Positions 24,986-36,139 of a DNA stretch of 64,000 bases are shown here, one piece after another (positions within the stretch are counted from its first letter, which is position 1; each line of letters starts with the position of its first letter). The DNA is from Tanytarsus gracilentus (taxonomy: Eukaryota > Arthropoda > Insecta > Diptera > Chironomidae). The stretch lies in NCBI GenBank assembly GCA_038502055.1, contig JAXRKN010000037.1, forward strand, positions 2,480,001 through 2,544,000, in the 5' to 3' direction. The notes below the pieces were generated by a model. That model searched no databases, was not told the origin of the DNA, and saw only the letters and a list, made by a program, of their open reading frames with translations. A program made the translations under genes and the position numbers.

Positions 24986-25260
24986 GAAGAATGAGAAGAA
25001 AAAAACTGAAACTTTCTCTTTTTTTCCTCCTCTTCTTCGTGCTTTTTTTTGTTAAAAAACGTTACCTCAATGGGCTATGATGATGATGATGATGAAGAGA
25101 TGCACACACATATATGTGTGTGAAGAAATTTATAATTTTTATTTTTTTATTCAGAGTTGAGCAAGTTTTTGTTTCTTTTCAAGAAAGCTTTATGTTTCAT
25201 TATAAAAAAAAGATTGTGAAGAGAAAAATCTTTCTTAATAAATGTTCAAAATGGCTGAGT
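24986..25260 (+). other. 3' untranslated region of the BTB gene
   Basis: Follows the TAA at 24983-24985. It holds an (ATG)6 microsatellite at 25077-25095, a perfect 20-bp palindrome at 25103-25122 and a canonical AATAAA. Confidence 0.7.
25237..25242 (+). terminator. AATAAA polyadenylation signal for the BTB gene
   Basis: First canonical hexamer after the stop codon (TTAATAAATG), about 250 bp downstream. More distal sites are possible in this AT-rich DNA. Confidence 0.55.
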
Positions 25261-27732
25261 AAATTGTAAATATAACACAGAAATGATATATAATCGCAAC
25301 TAATTAATTATGTGCTGTATATGTGGTGAAAAAAAATGCTATAATTAGATAAAGATTTTTAATACATAAAATTAACAAATTGCTAGATAGAAAAAAATTT
25401 TGAAAAGAAAATTCTCACAAAAATTTAATTCGAAAGAGTTGTGAGATTGAGGTTATGATTTTTTTTAAAAAAAATTGAGTACTTAAATTTCTAGTTAGCA
25501 TTAAAAGTTTCAAACTTTAATCTCGCAACCTTTCGGCTCAATAGTCAAAAGAAATGTTTATCATTAAAAAATGAAAAATATTGCCAATTTAAAAAACCGA
25601 GATGATAGTTTAAAAAATATATGATCTATGTATACACAAACTCACACACAATCTAGCAAAAATTTATGTTACAAGAAATTTATTAATTTTCTAATATAAA
25701 AAATGCGCGAGGTGCATCATGTCGAGACCATGGGAAAGTGCACATCGATCATAGATAAAATTTATAGGAAAAATTATCGTTGTTTAAGTTGTTTTATATT
25801 GAAAGAGAGTACATTATGTATATTATCTGCTTATCCATGTTGTTTTCATCGTGTTTAAGTGCGAAAGAGTTTACAAATTTTCAATATATTAAAATCGTTG
25901 TTAAATCTTCTCTTTTTTTAATGATTCATTATTACCAACTTTTTTTTTATATCATAAAAATATTATTCCCAATTTTGTTGAATTTTTTTTCTGCAGAGAG
26001 TTTAATTAAAGAAATATATTTTTGAGAAGTTTGTCGATGTATGAAATACACACAAATAATCGAGTATATGCATATAGCTAGCTAAAACGAAACATTAAAT
26101 GTTTAATTTATTAATTATTTGAGTATACGGTATGCCCCACACTCAAGCTTAGAAGTTTTAGGTTTTATAAATATCTTATTACATAAACTGTTTTTTTTCG
26201 TTTGTAAAACATAAAATCTATAAAAACTGTTAATGTTAATTTTTAAGTGGTTGTCAATATAAAAAAACGATGATGAAGAGTTAAATGTACCATGATGATA
26301 AAAGAAAACACAATTAATTAATGATCCCTGTAATAGCTTAATTAAGTTAACTTTTAAGTTCTATCCAATTTAACTCTATTATGTGGATCAAGGATTGAAA
26401 TATCTCAAAACTAAATTATTTTAACTCACCTTCTTACCACCTAACATTATTTGTAGCGATTAAGAGAGTTTTTCGGTATAAAGTTTAGTAAAATTTTGAA
26501 AGTTTTAATTTTTTTTTTGGAAGTTTTGTTTAAATTTAATAAGAATCGGTTTAAAATCAAAAGGATGCACGTTGCATAAATTATGATTTTTTTAAATCTT
26601 CCAACGATTTTGAGAAAAATCTCAAGCTGGTCAAAATGTCTTTCATGTAGACAATAAACAACATCGTGGATCCTTTTGATTCTATCACAATTATAATTTA
26701 AATTTTGTTTTATTCACAACTTGTGTTAACGCATAACCTCAGGTTTTTTGTTTTTTTTTGAAATTTTTTCTTTTCATCCTTGTTATAATTCACTAATTAT
26801 AAAAATATTTGTTTTTTGTTATTAATTATCTTCCGCTTATCAAAACTATATTTTTCAAAGTATAAATGTTTGATAGAGCTTGGATGCGGGTTTTTATCAC
26901 TTACCACCTAAAATTATTTCGGCGTTAAATTAATTAGCGAAATTTTTATAATTAATTTTTTGTTTTCTACCTTTTTTCTTATTTATATAATGGTGCTTTG
27001 CAATTTTTTTTATGTTTATTAGTGAAATATTAAGGAATTATTTATTCTCAAAAAAAAGATTCTATTTTCTATTTTTTTTTGTTGTTGTTGTGTTTAAAAA
27101 TATTCCAATTAATATTTCTTCTCTTAAAAATCAATTTCCATCTAATCAATTAATAAGTGTAATGATATGATGATAAAAATAAAAATTTATGAAAAAAAAG
27201 AATCAAAATCTGGTTTAATGTCTTTTTTAATAACTCACATGCGAGAGAGAGAAATTTTCTATTTTTATCAAACACTCAAGATGTAACACGCATACACACA
27301 AATTATTAGAAGAAATTGTCGTTATATTATGAACCAGATAAAATTATATTCAGAAGAAATCTAATAAAAAAAATATTATTTTCACTAATTATCGTGTATC
27401 TAATTTTCTCACATCATTTTTTTCAGATTAACAAATTATCTTAGCACCACTTCTACTTTCAAATTTGATCTCCCACGCGCATGGTGTCAATTAAAGTTTC
27501 TCACCTTCAATTCATACCCGGCGTCAAAACGAGAGAAAGTAAAATTTTTCTTTAGGTCAGCTAAGCTTTTACAAGAAGTTAATGCTTTCAGATATTAAAA
27601 GTTTTTAGAGCTTTGAGAGCTTTCCAGTTTCAAATGAAAGCTTTGGAAGAGATCACGCTGTATTGGAAAATTTCTCTCACTGGAAGTTTTGTTTATCTTC
27701 TTTCTCTTTCTCGCAATAATCTTCTCGCAGCA
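25261..27732. other. Intergenic region; nothing supported
   Basis: Very AT-rich with many homopolymer runs. Open frames are short and hydrophobic or low complexity. The frame at 25780-26025 contains a signal-peptide-like start (MYIICLSMLFSSCLSA), but no downstream exon with matching phase was found. Confidence 0.6.
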
Positions 27733-27770
27733 TATTTAACAACGTGTTTGTGTTCAGTTTTGAATCAGTT
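27733..27770 (+). promoter_or_regulatory. Candidate core promoter of the cysteine-rich protein gene: TATA-like box plus initiator
   Basis: TATTTAA at 27733-27739 precedes TCAGTT at 27765-27770. The spacing to the A of the initiator is about 34 bases, near the usual 30-33. A second TCAGTT at 27754 is too close. The signal-peptide ATG at 27922 follows with a leader of about 155 bases. This is motif inference only. Confidence 0.4.
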
Positions 27771-27921
27771 GTTTTCAGCACGGCAAAAAGGACTCAAATG
27801 GAGGAAGACAAATTATCGCGAAATTAAAGAAAAAATTTCAGAAAAATAAATAAATCACAATAGATAAAATTGTGACAGTGTGAACAGTGTAAATTACATT
27901 CGTGAAAAGCTTTAGAAGGAA

Positions 27922-27982
27922 ATGTGTAATAATAAATTTATAAGTCCCATTTGGATTTTTGTCATTAGCACGATGACACAAG
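27922..27982 (+). CDS. Cysteine-rich protein gene exon 1 (signal peptide)
   Basis: 20 codons plus one base; donor CACAAG|GTGAAT leaves phase 1. The one base joins the two leading bases of exon 2 to give Gly-Leu-Ser, which keeps the frame. Chosen because it is the upstream exon I found that combines a start codon, a hydrophobic signal sequence and the required phase. Confidence 0.65.
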
Positions 27983-30900
27983 GTGAATTTATAGGCATCT
28001 CAATTATTTTCTCGCTTAACTTTTTGTGCACACGAGAAGAGGAGTTAGTTGCTGTCTTGTGACTAATTCAAAGATGTGACATGAGTGGATTAATGATGTG
28101 ATCATGGTGCGTCAATAAAAAGAGGAAAAATTAAAAAATTTAAAAGTTGATAAATTTTAAACATTTAAAAAAAAATAAAATTATTTTTGGAAACAAAATA
28201 ATTTTTTAATGTGCATATTAAAAAAATTGAAAGATATTGAAATTTATCAAAATAATTTTAACCTTGAATAAAAAAATTCATCCCTTGGGTGAGGCTTAAA
28301 AAATTACTCGAAAATCTCTCTTTGGTTAACTCACTAATGGAATAAAATATTAAGGAGTCGAAACACCACACGCGCTCTCTATTTTTTCTGTAAAGGCACC
28401 ACTCACACATATCATTTACTATGTCAGAGGTTGAATTTAATCTAAGGGAAAACGATGTTAGGGCTGACATACGGAAGAAAATTGAGTGAAAATGAAGATT
28501 AATTGCAAGTAATAAATTTTGCAAGTTAAGATGCAGACAATCTCAATCCGGAGAGCTTTTATTTCCCCTATCGAAGGATTTCTTTTCTCGACAACTTCAC
28601 GCTGACATAATTGATGCGATTTTGGTAACAAGCGCCTGAAAATTATACAACATGTGTCACAACAATTATGGATAGGCCTAACGTGCTCTAGAACCTACTC
28701 AATATTAAATCGTGCACGATGAAATTTCTTTAAATAAACATAATGGAAGTATAGGAAATGGGATGGAAAAGTTTAAACACGTCTGTGGTGTCGTAAATAT
28801 TTGAAAACGTGTCGTGTTCGATTTTAAAATCGAAGAATTTGCTTAAAGCTGTCTTTTAAAAAATACTGTGAAAAAGCAAGAAGATTAAACTGTCAACTTT
28901 TGGAGTGCTCTTAAAGTTAAATTCACCAAAGATATCAAAATATTTTGATTAATCTCATTTCCCTTGGCAGTCAAATAGAAAAGAAAATATGGCTTCAAAT
29001 CTCACGAGCGACCATCGGTGAAAATATTTTTTTATACATTTTTCATAACAACTTTTATGGCTCATTAAATATGTCTCAAGTCAATGACCATGGCAAAGAA
29101 ATGATTCAGAAAGTGCTGGATGAAACATAAATTTTCAACATTTTTAAGGGTCGCAAATCTTTTAGTATTGAATATTTTTTATGTTGTCATATTCAGCACA
29201 ATGTTTGTGTTTCATACATGTCGAAATAAATTTCTCAAGCAGAAGAAGAAACAGTGAGAAAAATTATCCAAAAATATTTACTTTTATTCATATTTGAGCT
29301 TTTTCGTCTTTGAGGAAAAGTTTAGTGATTCAAACTCGTGTGCTTTTACAATAACTTGACAATGTCGATCATTTTTGGATTATTTAAATGGATTTAAATT
29401 TAAGAAAATGCGTCTTAGAAAATTCATAAAATATTAAACTTTCATAATTTGAAAGTGCTTCTTTCGAAAAAAAATAAAACACAATTTAAAATTGAAAGGT
29501 TGTTTATGAAAAAAAATGTATGAATTTTGATGCATTTTTTGATTGAACGGCTTCTATATTAATGGATCGATGTTAAAAAATATTATGCATTAACCTTTGG
29601 GGAACTTAAAAATCCATAGGGCAAAAACAAACAAGAATGATGACTGACTTATTTGCATTCATATTGACTTTATTTATAGATAGAACATTCTTGATTTTTT
29701 GAACATTTTCTAAAAGAAAATATTTTAATATTTGAGTATTTGCTATTTATACTCAAGCTTATCCTTCTTATACTTTGTGTACCTTAATAATGTTGATGTT
29801 TTATGTAGCATCATTTTCATCTCTTCAAAAGGTTTTATTTTCCTAAATAATATTTTGTATCATGGTTGGTAAACTCTTGTGTAATTTAATTTTTGAATTT
29901 TTATTTAAAAAAAGAGTTTTACTCAAAAAAAATATTAGAAAATGTTTTATGTGCTTCTAGAAAAGCTCAATGAAATTAAATTAAAATTCCTTTTAAGCAG
30001 TGAACCTTAAAATCTTTTAACATGAAACACGTCATGAACAGTCACATGAAACTGTCACATCTCAATTCACAGCTCATGATTTCAATATCATTTCGTTTTT
30101 TAAACTTCATATATGAGAAACAAAAATTCCATTTAAATTATGCCTGAGAAATTATTTTTATTTGTTCCCGGAAGAATTTTTCTTTTGTAACCGAAATATT
30201 TTCACAAAAGTAAATCAGGTCGAATTGCTATTTTTAACAAAACAAAGCTAATAGACCGGAAAGTAAATATTTTTAAGGGGGATTTAATTTACTCTACTCA
30301 ATTACATATCGAGAGCCGACATGCGGTGATAAAATGATGTCAGGACTCAATATAATCAGAGAGATACAATAAAAACCCCTAAAACCACATATCCAAAAAT
30401 ATTTTACAAGCTATTAAATTTTTCCTCTTTTTATGCTCCCTACAAGTGTTGCACAAAAAATCCAATTAACCACAACATAAAACCATAAAGTATTTTATTA
30501 ACTCTATATTAATAAAGTTTATTCTTTGATTTATTTTCTGCAATTTAAAAGGATTGAGTGAGAAAACAGCAAATAGTTTGGAAGTGACTTGCGGGCATGC
30601 TGATAAGCTGTTTCAAAGGTGTTTCACCGGCAATGATGTTAACGATAATGCTACAAAAATATTTTTGCAGCAACAGAAAAAAAGAATGCCTTTGACCTCG
30701 GAAGAAGTCGATGAGAATTGCAAGTAAACAAAATTTATTGGATTAACATGAGCGAGGGATTATGGTCATGTTAGGTGCTTTGAGTAATAAATCGAAGTGA
30801 ACTTTTACGATTTTCCTTTTCAAAACCATTTTTTAAAATAAATGTCTAATAAAGTTACATAAAAGATTGACTCGTGTGTTTACATGACCTTAAAAAGTAC

Positions 30901-32598
30901 CATTGAACTCATAAAACTTTGCACATAATTCCCCAAAAAAAAGGATTTACAATTTAATCCTTGCCTAAAATTTTTTATTTACTTTCTTTTTCTTCTTTTC
31001 ATCCTGCTTCTAAGGTTCTTCAATCGAGGAATTCAATGCTACGAAGAGTATGTTGAGAAATGTATGGATTTTATGAACAAACGTGTGATTGTCGGAGAAA
31101 CTGAGCCTGCAAAGAGTTTTTATTATATGCTTTGTCGAGATGAAAAGTTTAAGGAAAATTTTCTCGCCCACCGTGAATGCCTTCGACATATCGAAAAGGT
31201 AAACATATTCAAAATGAGCTTTTCGAGGAAAAGGTTATTAGATGGAGATCAAAATGAAGAATAATGGATTTGACGTTGATGGAAAAATTGTACTCAGGGC
31301 TTTATATAAAGTCATAAGAAATATTATTGGACCGATTGAAAATGACGTCAAGTTTTTTAAAAGGGGAGAAAATTTTATAATATTTTGAAAAAAATTATTT
31401 ATTATGAAAAAAATTTTTTAAAATTTTAAGAACATAATTTTTGAATGACCCCTTAATAAAAAATTTATTCAACATAAACATTTTTTGGATATTTTAAAAA
31501 ATTATGCAGCTTTTTTGCAAAAGCTTTTATAGAAATTTCCAGAAAAAATCAAAAGCTTAAAATTAACGAGTTATGACTTCAGTTTAAATTTTTAAAAACC
31601 TTCAATTCTCTTTCGAAAAACACCAAGCCAAGCACACAATCTTCTTCTTAGCTGTTTGCATTTTTCTTAAAAATGTTCTAATAAGTCTTCCACGAGGATA
31701 AAATAAATGAACCAAAACCCTTTTGTGTGAAATACCTTAATTGTCGTGATGAAATATTAAATATCCACAATAAAGCTGATATTAAAATTTGGTGAAAGCG
31801 AGAAGAAATAATCCCTAAATGTATCGAAGCCTCAAGCATTTTCGCTTGTTGCCGACCTCCATTTCCATTTAAAGCGAACTTCATCGATTATTGAACAGTA
31901 CTTTTTCTCTTTTTTGCTGTGTTAATAAAATTCAACGCGGATTAGAAGAAAAAAAGTTCATCTCTGAAAAAGATTTTGTTTCATTTCGCTAATCTTAAAA
32001 TTCGGTTTCCAAATTTTTCATGCGCATTTAGGATTGGGAAGAATGCACGAGACATTACCAACACATCATTGAAAGTGAATTCAAGCGTCCTGAGCGTGAG
32101 GAGAGAAGCAACATAAATGTACAACACATGCACTTCTGTTGGTACGTATGAGACTAACGTCATGACGGAAAGTTGTGGACAAAAAGCTTCATCATAGTTC
32201 ATGATCACAATAAAATATTTTTAGCTACGACCGGGGGGAAATTTTTCGCAAGGGATGTTAGTTTTTAATTTGATTTTTTTTTATAATTTAATCTTAAATA
32301 AAAAAAATAATAATTTTAAAAATCAATTTTTTTTCACAGTGCCAGACAGAGCTACAAAAACTGTATCTTCAACAGCGCCATGTCGAAATGCAATTTAAGG
32401 TCAGCAAATTTCGCCCGAGATCTCGTGGATTTGTTGTCAAATGAACGGCAATTCAAAAATTGCGTAGAGATCGAGAAAACATCGCTGTGCAGTGGTGGCA
32501 ACGACAGCTTTCGGATACATAAACGGGGCTTAACTCAATTCGGCACTTTAACCCTCGTAATCCTTGTAGCGTTAATGGAAATTCTTTCCGCATTTTAA
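27922..32598 (+). CDS. Secreted, probably GPI-anchored 14-cysteine protein, DUF19/T20D4.11-like, 5 exons, 261 aa
   Basis: Exons: 27922-27982, 30552-30723, 31015-31198, 32032-32141, 32340-32598 (786 nt, in frame). Exon 1 encodes a short signal peptide with the hydrophobic core SPIWIFVISTM. The mature part has 14 cysteines in contexts such as TCGHADKLFQRC, IQCYEEYVEKC, LCRDEKF, HRECL, EECTRHY, FCCARQSYKNC and SKCNLRSANFA. That spacing resembles the DUF19/T20D4.11-like domain of secreted invertebrate proteins (recognised by pattern, not by search). The C terminus is Ser/Gly/Asn/Asp followed by the hydrophobic tail TLTLVILVALMEILSAF, typical of a GPI-anchor signal; a single-pass membrane anchor is the alternative. 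Function unknown. An alternative family is the insect 27-kDa hemolymph glycoprotein (DUF1397) group, which fits less well. Confidence 0.75.
27983..30551 (+). other. Intron 1 of the cysteine-rich protein gene (2.6 kb)
   Basis: AT-rich, without recognisable features. Small frames at 28258-28524 (-) and 28945-29130 (+) have no family traits. Confidence 0.6.
30552..30723 (+). CDS. Cysteine-rich protein gene exon 2
   Basis: Acceptor TTTAAAAG|GATTGAG (weak pyrimidine tract); donor TTGCAA|GTAAAC leaves phase 2. Encodes SLEVTCGHADKLFQRC and ends at DENC. Only 172 bases, found by phase matching. Confidence 0.75.
31015..31198 (+). CDS. Cysteine-rich protein gene exon 3
   Basis: Acceptor GCTTCTAAG|GTTC; donor GAAAAG|GTAAAC, phase 0. 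Encodes IQCYEEYVEKCMDF, LCRDEKF and HRECLRHIEK. Confidence 0.85.
31199..32031 (+). other. Intron 3 of the cysteine-rich protein gene
   Basis: 833 bp between donor GTAAAC and acceptor GCATTTAG. Nothing else recognised. Confidence 0.7.
32032..32141 (+). CDS. Cysteine-rich protein gene exon 4
   Basis: Acceptor CATTTAG|GATTGG; donor TGTTG|GTACGT leaves phase 2. Encodes DWEECTRHYQHIIESEF and, at its end, MHFC. The split codon makes the second Cys of the FCC pair. Confidence 0.85.
32340..32598 (+). CDS. Cysteine-rich protein gene exon 5 (last cysteines, GPI-type tail, stop)
   Basis: Acceptor TTTTCACAG|TGCC. Encodes ARQSYKNCIFNSAMSKC, FKNC and LCSGGNDS, then a hydrophobic C terminus and TAA. A small-residue Ser/Gly/Asn/Asp stretch ahead of the hydrophobic tail is a plausible GPI attachment region. 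Confidence 0.85.
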
Positions 32599-32854
32599 AT
32601 TTTTTTCGCTGACTAAATCGGATAATGAAAAATTTTAAAGAGCAACAGGGGATTTGGCAAAAATTTATTCGTGCAACGTTGCTGAGTACTAAAAGAGGTG
32701 ATTAGCATCCATCAGTAGAAAAGTTCATTAGAAAATTTAAGAGCATTTCCTCGACAAATTTTGCTTAACACATAAATTCTCGTGCTTTAATCACCGCGAG
32801 TTTTAAGCAGTTTGTTATTTTGGAGGAAGCGATTAAAATTCTACAAGGAATTTA

Positions 32855-32860
32855 AATAAA
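32855..32860 (+). terminator. AATAAA polyadenylation signal of the cysteine-rich protein gene
   Basis: First canonical hexamer clearly downstream of the stop codon (TTTAAATAAATTT), about 260 bp after it. Confidence 0.5.
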
Positions 32861-35800
32861 TTTGCATTTCGATCTCGTTAAACAAAGAATCAAAAAAAGA
32901 TCGCTTAAATTCATCTTTTTATTCATGCAACTCAACAAAAACTTGGCGGGAAAAAAGTATCGTGAAAGGTTTTTGTATTTGCAAAGCGAAATGAACTTTT
33001 GAAGTACTCGAGAAGTGTAAGAAAATATTTGCTGAAGTCTTTTTTTTAATTGCTTAATTAATTGAGGAAATCAAAAAATTTCATGTTTCAATCAAAAAAA
33101 GTTTTTTGCGGTTTGGATGAGCAAATATTTTGCTAACGTAAAGTTGAAAATTCTTATTTTTAACTTCGTCGAGTAGGTAGATTTGCATTGGTATGTTGAT
33201 GATCCTCTCTAAAAAGACACTGCTACAGCTCTCTGTTGGTAAAGCGTAGATTTAATGAATTGCTAAAATTGATCGAAAATAATTTGAAAACAAATTCCAA
33301 AATTGTAAAAATAAAAATTTTTAAAAACTTTTAAAAACTTTTTTATATCAAAATCGTATTAAATAATTTTTATAAAATTGGTAAGCTCAGAAAATATGTC
33401 TAAAATGATGAAGAATTGTATATTATTTTGTATTTTTTTGCTATGGTGAAAAATTGTAAATTTTTGACTCTGAATAATTAATGTCCATTAAATTCCTCGC
33501 TCTAAAAATTAAAATAGTAAGGAAAATTTATCAAAACCCATTAATGTTTCAATAAACTTCAAATCTGTGTGTGAAAAAGTAGAAAGTTTGCCTCAACAAT
33601 AAAATTATTTACCCTCGTTGTGTAATGAACATTAGGTTCCGTTTTTCTCTACCCTCAAGTTATTTAATTTTCAACTCTTTGGTGGAAATAAAAAGAAGAG
33701 AAAAGTTTTTTGATTGCTAATTATAATAAAGCTTTCACTGCAAAAAATTAATATTGAACTTGAAATAATTTTCAATTAACCAACTTGATACTTCGTTAAA
33801 TTTTAGAATCAACAAAAATTTCTAGTTTTTTTAGTCCATTTATTAATCTAAAACTCTCGACTTTAAGATCCGATTGTTGACTAGGACAAGCATCATTACA
33901 CAACAAAAACAAAGCACCCCACTATGAATACGAAAAAAATGAACATAAATCGACAACAGCCAAAAAAGTTCTTCTCGGGTGATTTTCAAATTAAGAAGTG
34001 TGAAAAGAATATTAATGGCTTCCATTGTCGTTCAAACACAATGTGCCGTCGGTCTATCTAAAAAAGTTTCGCCTTTTTTTGCAATGGTACTATGTAGAAA
34101 AGTAGGAGAAATTCTTCAGCTAAGTCAAAGCTTTGTTGAAATATAAAATTGTCTTTCCCATTTTCTGTGTTTAAAAGTTCAACATGACTTTCATACAGAA
34201 TGTGATGTCCATACATCTGTAAATAATAAGGAAAGGAAAAGATGAAAAATTACAGACGTCAATGCCACTGGGTGCAAAATTATTTATTTTTTTCTTGTGG
34301 GTGGTTTACTAATAAGTGATGTAATTATCGTGTTCATGGTCAAGTTGCAAACGTCTAGAAAAATAATTAGTGAAAGCAAGTAGCTAGAGGAAAATTAACA
34401 TTAGAATTTAGGTTTATGGTTGTGTTAAAAATGTATATACTAATTTTATCAATTGTGAATGTGAATTTAATTAAATAAAAAAATAAATATTGGATTTAAT
34501 TTTAATTTTTAAGATTTTTCTTATTTTTACTGAAGTTTTGCAAGCAAAAGCTTAAATTGCAAAAACTTTTGCTAAATTTATTTAAATTTTCGTTGAAAAA
34601 CAATCCTACATTTTCTCATTGAAATAAATATTAATTTACTTGCAAACACAGTTTAATTGGCTTCAGAATTTTGTATGAACATACATTTCAATTTTCAGAA
34701 TTTTCATGGTGAGTTTGAGTGGAAAATATTCACAAAGTTTCAGTCAAAAGAAACAATAATTTAAATTTACCGTCAAATTTTTATTTTTGCAAGCACGAAT
34801 CAAATTATTTTTCAGCTTTATATTTGTCTACATCACCAAAGTGCACAACTCATTAATAAACAATTTTCCTCTTTTTTATCCTAATGAATTTTTAATTTCT
34901 TGTTGATTTTCTTAATCTCTCTAAAAATAGCTTTCTTACGACATGCGATATATTGAAGAATGCTGTCAGAAGTGATTTGTGAGTGATGAAATAAAGAATC
35001 ACAAGAAGTTGTTGGAGATTTTCTTCCAGTCAATGTTCGTCTAACTCAATAAATTCTCTCGACGTCCACTCGCATAAATCGTAAATCGTTAAGAGAGCGG
35101 AAAATTGGAATAACAAATGTTTATATAACAATTGATTCTGTTTTTATTTGATTTTTATTTATAAAAAACTTCATGAGAAAACTTCATAAATACATACTGA
35201 ATATACCTTCGAAATTATTTATACCCCATTAGGTTAGGTATCATAAGTTGCTACATAATCAAACAACATGTCTCTATAACAACAACAACGTAAGTGAGTA
35301 TTTGATAACACATTAAGGTTTAATTTGCACATGGAGACTCTCATATGAGCACACATTTATCTCTCGCAAAACCAAAAAACACCTCCCGAATTGTGTTCCT
35401 ACCGTGCATAAATTTCGCAAACGACATTGTTTAAACTCAATGCTAAAAGCCATCCTTAGAGCTTCAAATTCCTGAAACATAATTTTAAATTTCAACGACA
35501 GCATAACAGCCCTACAATATTTCACGTTCTTGCTTATTTATGTTTACACCGCATGCATTCGGTTAATTTTAAACATCACTTTGGCGTGTTTCGGTATCGA
35601 AATTCGCTCTATAGATTCAATTTTAATTGAGTTATTTTATTTATAAGTTAAATTTTAAACTTTTCGCACAATATAATGCTTCAAAATTAATTCTACTAAT
35701 TAAAGTTTCCTCGAAAACTTGATCTTGATCTTAACTTGATTTTTATTAAGTGAGTGCCAAATATCAAAGCACGAAATTTGAAAACTTTTTACGAAAAAAA

Positions 35801-36139
35801 ATTAAATTAGGGAATTCCTAAAAATTATAAATTACTTAAAATTCAAATAAACACTGAAACGCAATTTTAAAGTAAAATACCTGGTAAAATATATAGCGGA
35901 GCTATAATTTTGCGAAAATGTTTCTTTAACGTAAATAAATTATTATCAATAACATGATACTAAAAAAATCGAAAAAATCCTTCTAACTTAATTTTTGCAT
36001 GCTTTTCTTAAAACCCACATTAAAATTGCATAACTTGCAGGGGAAAATCCATCAATAACAAATTTGTTTTCTCTTTTTATCGATTTTCTATGTAAAATTA
36101 AATTATACTCGGGAAAAGTTTCCAATCAATTTCCTGCAA
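32861..36139. other. Intergenic region; one repeated palindrome, otherwise nothing supported
   Basis: Very AT-rich. The only structured item is the 21-bp palindrome-containing sequence at 35888-35908, shared with the element in the BTB gene intron. Frames such as 33843-34025 and 35313-35525 on the minus strand have no recognisable content. Confidence 0.6.
35888..35908. repeat. 21-bp sequence identical to 22303-22323, containing a 15-bp palindrome
   Basis: The core TATAGCGGAGCTATA (arms TATAGC/GCTATA, 3-base centre) occurs at both places with flanks that are also identical. It may be a solo end or remnant of the element at 21788-22320. Confidence 0.7.

Noticed and set aside
25780..26025. Frame with a signal-peptide-like start (MYIICLSMLFSSCLSA) as first exon of the cysteine-rich protein
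   Set aside because: No donor of the required phase 1 follows the signal sequence, whereas the exon at 27922-27982 fits phase, signal peptide and promoter position.
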